A DNA stretch of 64,000 nucleotides from Agrostemma githago (taxonomy: Eukaryota; Streptophyta; Magnoliopsida; Caryophyllales; Caryophyllaceae). Location: assembly GCA_958450325.1 (NCBI GenBank), contig OY288241.1:44777978-44841977 (forward strand). Reading direction: 5' to 3'. Within the stretch, counting starts at the first letter, position 1. Every line of letters begins with the position of its first letter. A program made the translations under genes and the position numbers. Below the pieces are notes generated by a model that ran no database searches, was not told where the DNA came from, and saw nothing but the letters and a program-made list of their open reading frames with translations. Positions 59,593 through 64,000 of the stretch are shown piece by piece.

Positions 59593-60680
59593 CTCTTCCC
59601 TTGTTTTGTAAAGCTTATGTTCTTCACTTCGCACTAAACCCTAGACTCCTTTAGGTTAGATTAGATTAGATTAGTGTAGATTAGTCTTTAGATTATCGTT
59701 AATTATAGATTAGTGCTTGTAATTTGGAATTCTTCAAGATCTCGATTCAAGCTTGACAACCTTGGATGTTTGTTTTGGGTTCTTCCATTTATGCAAGTTT
59801 CCTTCTTCTTTTCATCTTCTAGTATGGTATAATCTCTTTTCCTTTCTCTTAACCTTTGTTCTTTAATCAAGTTTGAATCTTTAGTTATTGTTTATTGTTT
59901 TGTTCATCATACTTGGTAGTTTCATTATGTATGTTTTGATGTTTGTGTTGTTTCCTCTTGTTTATGTTAGAATTAGTTTGATAATGTTAGAGTAGTACTC
60001 TTGCTAGGGTTAGTTAGGTGATTAGGGTGTTAATTGGATGATTAAGGGTTTGTTGGAGATGTTGGTGGAAGATTTGGGTTTCCTCTTGGTTTGATGCATA
60101 TCACATGTTTGTTGAAATGCTTGAATGACTAGTATGTGCATGTGCTTGTTTTTCTTGCTTTTCTCTTGTGGGTAATAGTTTGCTTGTGGGTTCGGTTCCC
60201 TCACTAAGTCGCGAGAGCCCGGTGAGGACGACCCCTAGGTCGGTCTAAGTTGCGAGAGCCCGGATGCGATCTAGGCCACAATAACACGCTAGTAACCCCG
60301 TTTGTCATGTGTGTCGCCAAAATGGGTTTTAGGTGGAACCTCTAGGTGAGTCTAAGTTGCGAGAGCCTGGACTATACCTAGATTACCCTACTACCTCCTT
60401 CACTCTAGCTCTTCCTTGACCATTCCGTTACCCCTTTGACCCCGACCTAATCCTAGCCCGTTTTCCTTGTTTGTTCTCTCCGTACCGTAGTCTTAGCCTC
60501 CTTCCCCTTCTTATCATTCTAGCTTAGCCTAGTTCGTTGATCGAGTCTTTTATTTGGGTGACCTTAGTCTAGACGCCTCTACCGTCCCCGTGGATTCGAC
60601 CCGACTTACCCTAGCTACCCTAGTTAGGTTTTGCCGGTTTTATTTGACGGTTGGGATCCACGACAAATCCCACCATCAAT

Positions 60681-63600
60681 GTCCAGAGACAAAGATCTGT
60701 CTTAAAGAATAGTCCAGAGATAGTCGGAAACTGTCTCGAAGAAAGTCCAGGGACAAAGATCCATCCCAAAGAATAGTCCTAAGATAGTCGCCAACTATAT
60801 AGAAGAAAGTCCAGGGACAAAGATCCATCCCAAAGAATAGTCCTGAGGTAGTCGCCAACTATATAAAAGAAAGTCCTGGGACAAAGATCCGTTCCAAATA
60901 ACAGTCCAGAGATAGTCGGAAACTATCTCCAAGAAACTCCAAGGACAAAGATCCGTCCCAAATAATAGTCCAGAGATAGTTGGAAACTATCTCCAAGAAA
61001 GTCCAGGGACAAAGATCCGTCCCAAAGAACAGTCCAGAGATTCTCGGAAACTATCTCGAAAAATGTCCAGGGACAAAGATCCGTCCCAAAAAATAGTCCA
61101 TCGATAGTCGGAAACTATCTCGAAGATAGTCCAGGGTCAAAGATCCGTCCCAAAGAATATTCCAGAGATAGTTTCCAACTGTATAAAAGAAAGTCCAGGG
61201 ACAAAGATCCGCCACAAATAACAGTCCAGAGATTGTCGGAAACTATTTCCAAGAAAGTCTAGGGACAAAGATTTGTCCCAAAGAACTGTCCAGAGATAGT
61301 AAAAAACTGTCTCGATAAAAGTCCACAGACAAAGATCCGTCCCAAATAACAGTCCAGAGATAGTCAGAAACTGTCTCGAAGAAAGTCCAGGGACAAAGAT
61401 CCGTCCCAAAGAATAGTCAAGAGAAAGTCGGCAACTGTTTCAAAGAAAGTTCCGGGACAAAGATCTGTCCCAAAGAACAGTCCAGAGATAGTCGGAAACT
61501 ATCTCAATGAAAGGCCAGGGACAAAGATCCGTCCCAAAGAACAGTCCAGAGATAGTGGAAAACTGTGGCGAAAAAAGTCCAGGGACAAAGATCCGTCCCA
61601 AATAATAGTCCAGAGATAGTCGAAAACTGTCTCGATAGAAGTCCAAGGACAAAGATCCGTCCCAAATAACAGTCCAGAGATAGTCAGAAACTGTCTCGAA
61701 GAAAGTCCAGGGACAAAGATCCATCCCAAAGAATAGTCCAGAGATAGTCGGAAACTGTCTCGAAGAAAGTCCAGGGACAAAGACCCATCCCAAAGAACAG
61801 TCCAAAGATTGTCGGAAACTGTCTCGAAGAATTTCCAGAGACGAAGATCCGTCTTTAAGAATAGTCCAGAGATAGTCGGAAACTGTCTCGAAGAAAGTCC
61901 AGGGACAAAGATCCGTCCCAAAGAATAGTCCAGAAAAAGTCGCCAACTATATAGAAGAAAGTCCAGGGACAAAGATCCGTTCCAAATAACAGTCCAGAGA
62001 TAGTTGGAAACTATCTCCAAGAAAGTCCAGGGACAAAGATCCGTCCCAAAGGATAGTCCAGAGATAGTTGGAAACTATCTCCAAGAAAGTCCAGGGACAA
62101 AGATCCGTCCCAAAGAACAGTCCAGAGATTCACGGAAACTGTCTCGAAGAATGTCCAGGGACAAAGACCCGTCCCAAAAAATAGTCCATTGATAGTCGGA
62201 AACAGTCTCGAAGAAAGTCCAGGGACAAAGATCCGTCCCAAAGAACATTCCAGAGATAGTTTCCAACTGTATAAAAGAAAGTCCAGGGACAAAGATCCGT
62301 CCCATATAACAGTCCAGAGATTCTCGGAAACTATCTCCAAGAAAGTCCAAGGACAAAGATCTGTCCCAAAGAATAGTCCAGAGATAGTCGAAAACTATCT
62401 CGATAAAAGTCCACAGACAAAGATCCGTCCCAAATAACAGTCCAGAGATAGTCGGAAACTGTCTCGAAGAAAGTCCAGGGACAAAGATCCGTCCCAAAGA
62501 ACAGTCAAGAGAAAGTCGGCAACTGTCTCATAGAAATTTCCGGGACAAAGATCTGTCCCAAAGAACAGTCCAGAGATAGTCAGAAACTATCTCAAAGAAA
62601 GCCCAGGGACAAAGATCCGTCCCAAAGAACAGTCCAAAGATAGTGGAAAACTGTTACGAAGAAAGTCCAGGGACAAATATCTGTCCCAAATAACAGTCCA
62701 GAGATAGTCGGAAACTATCTCGAAGAAAGTCCAGGGACAAAGATCCGTCCCAAAGAACTGTCAAGAGAAAGTCGACAACTGTCTCAAAGAAAGTTCCGGG
62801 ACAAAGATCCGTCCCAAAGAACAGTCTAGAGATAGTGGAAAACTGTGACGAAGAAAGTCCAGGGACAAAGATCCGTCCCAAATAATAGTCCAGAGATAGT
62901 CGAAAACTGTCTCGATAAAAGTCCAAGGACAAAGATACATCCCAAATAACTGTCCAGAGATAGTCGAAAACTGTCTCGATAAAAGTCCAAGGACAAAGAT
63001 ACATCCGAAATAACAGTCCAGAGATAGTCGAAAACTGTCTCGAAGAAAGTCCAGGGACAATGATCCATCCCAAAGAATAGTCCAGAGATAGTCGGAAACT
63101 GTCTCGAATAAAGTCCAGGGACAATGACCCATCCCAAAGAACAGTCCAGAGATTGTCGGAAACTGTCTCGAAGAATGTCCAGAGACAAAGATCCGTCTTA
63201 AAGAATAGTCCAGAGATAGTCGGAAACTGTCTCGAAGAAAGTCCTGGGACAAAGATCCGTTCCAAATAACAGTCCAGAGATAGTCGAAAACTATCTTCAA
63301 GAAGCTCCAAGGACAAAGATCCGTCCTAAAGAATAGTCCAGAGATAGTTGGAAACTATCTCCAAGAAAGTCCAGGGACAAAGATCCGTCCCAAAGAACAG
63401 TCCAGAGATTCTCGGAAAATGTCTCGAAGAATGTCCAGGGACAAAGATCTGTCCCAAAGAACTTTCCAGAGATAGTTTCCAACTGTATAAAAGAAAGTCC
63501 AGGGACAAAGATCCGTCCCATATAACAGTCCAGAGATTGTCGGAAACTATCTCCAAGAAAGTCCAGGGACAAAGATCTGTCCCAAAGAACAGTCCAGAGA

Positions 63601-64000
63601 TAGTCAGAAACTGTCTCGAAGAAAGTCCAGGGACAAAGATCCGTCCCAAAGAACAGTCAAGAGAAAGTCGGCAACTGTTTCAAAGAAAGTTACGGGACAA
63701 AGATCCGTCCCAAAGAACAGTCCAGAGATAATCGGAAACTATCTCAAAGAAAGCCCAGGGACAAAGATCCGTCCCAAAGAACAGTCCAGAGATAATCGGA
63801 AACTATCTTAAAGAAAGCCCAGGGACAAAGATCCGTCCCAAAGAACAGTCCAGAGATAGTGGAAAACTGTGACGAAGAAAGTCCAGGGACAAAGATCCGT
63901 CCCAAATAATAGTCCAGAGATAGTCGAAAACTGTCTCGATAAAAGTCCAAGGACAAAGATACATCCCAAATAACTGTCCAGAGATAGTCGAAAACTGTCT
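60681..64000 (+). repeat. 64-bp satellite array, third block
   Basis: About 52 monomers in the same orientation as the blocks to the left, with the same variant types, running off the right edge of the window. A local duplication of one monomer is seen at 62938-63007 (two consecutive CCAAGGACAAAGATACATCC units), and a two-fold repeat of the GAAAGCCCAGGGAC monomer at 63750-63830. The first monomer starts exactly where the left block stopped (GAAGAAT / GTCCAG). No gene is supportable. Confidence 0.97.

Larger units (their letters stand above)
46441..60678. mobile_element. Composite of Athila-like LTR retroelements with inverted arms
   Basis: A 14.2-kb non-satellite segment. The left arm (46441 to about 50795) is the reverse complement of the right arm (about 56050-60678). 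Each arm is an LTR plus the gene-free 3' internal region of the same family, and the outward-facing ends are both U5 ends. Between the arms lie a broken protease, a broken gag, a PBS, a complete LTR and a junction with a second PBS. Left satellite ends GAAGAAT (46440) and right satellite resumes GTCCAGAG (60681), so the 64-bp phase continues exactly across the insert. Confidence 0.85.
56051..60678 (+). mobile_element. 3' half of a plus-strand element of the same family
   Basis: Begins where homology to the inverted left arm starts (about 56050, GGTTTGACAGAGTTCC) and ends with a complete LTR. Gag, protease, PBS and 5' LTR are missing, so it is a 5'-truncated or interrupted element. Sequence differs at many sites from the left arm, more than the two minus-strand LTRs differ from each other, so it is a separate insertion or subfamily. 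Right-hand flank is satellite ATGTCC. Confidence 0.8.
59046..60678 (+). repeat. 3' LTR of the plus-strand element, complete
   Basis: 1,633 bp from TGATAAGTGTAG to CCACCATCA, nearly the same length as the minus-strand 5' LTR (1,632 bp) and alignable throughout, though clearly more diverged. It contains the hairpin module (59386-59422, one mismatch between arms), GC palindromes to about 59532, a TATA box (59585-59592) and three GCGAGAGCCCGG-type motifs (60206-60370). The end abuts satellite after the bases AT. Confidence 0.9.

Noticed and set aside
59655..59690. Short TTAGA tandem repeat as telomere-like sequence
   Set aside because: Only a few imperfect units occur, inside an LTR. The unit is not TTTAGGG and the stretch is too short to mean anything.
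46436..60685. A normal 5-bp target-site duplication around the LTR complex
   Set aside because: The right flank would give ATGTC, but the left flank ends GAAGAAT next to a truncated LTR. Only AT is shared, which is not evidence of a duplication.

Overview
This window is plant nuclear heterochromatin. No host protein-coding gene can be supported. The evidence for a plant, probably a eudicot, is a LINE of the plant L1 type (ORF1 with DUF4283 plus zinc knuckle, ORF2 with endonuclease, reverse transcriptase and zf-RVT) and Athila-like Ty3/gypsy LTR retrotransposons with tRNA-Asp primer-binding sites. I cannot name the species.

Layout. (1) About 45 kb is one tandem satellite with a 64-bp monomer: 1-23417, 28193-46440 and 60681-64000. 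Positions 1-908 run in the opposite orientation to the rest, with a sharp inversion junction at about 908/909. Diverged monomer types recur in fixed order, forming higher-order repeats of 11, 16, 17, 18, 20, 22, 24, 26/27 and 80 monomers. Several of these look like recent segmental tandem duplications. (2) A nearly full-length LINE (23418-28192, minus strand) sits inside the satellite with a poly(A) tail and a 15-bp target-site duplication. ORF1 is open. ORF2 is in one frame throughout but carries two TGA codons, and it overlaps ORF1 by ATGA. (3) A 14.2-kb composite of Athila-like LTR retroelements (46441-60678) sits in the satellite. A minus-strand element has a complete 5' LTR, a PBS, a broken gag, a broken protease, about 3 kb without genes and a truncated 3' LTR; it has no reverse transcriptase, RNase H or integrase. 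To its right lies the 3' half of a related plus-strand element (gene-free region, PPT, complete LTR), so the composite ends in two inverted arms of about 4.4-4.6 kb. Between them is an unexplained junction with a second PBS.

How the parts relate. The satellite is the background array. The LINE and the LTR complex inserted into it, and unequal exchange then copied blocks of monomers. The LTR family carries a distinctive U3 module just upstream of its TATA box: a 13-bp perfect hairpin plus repeated near-palindromes of the type TCCCGACCGGGA. A similar palindrome-plus-TATA module and a second polypurine tract occur inside the internal region. Nearly all long open frames in the satellite are by-products of a monomer whose antisense strand is stop-free in all three frames. 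They are not proposed as genes.
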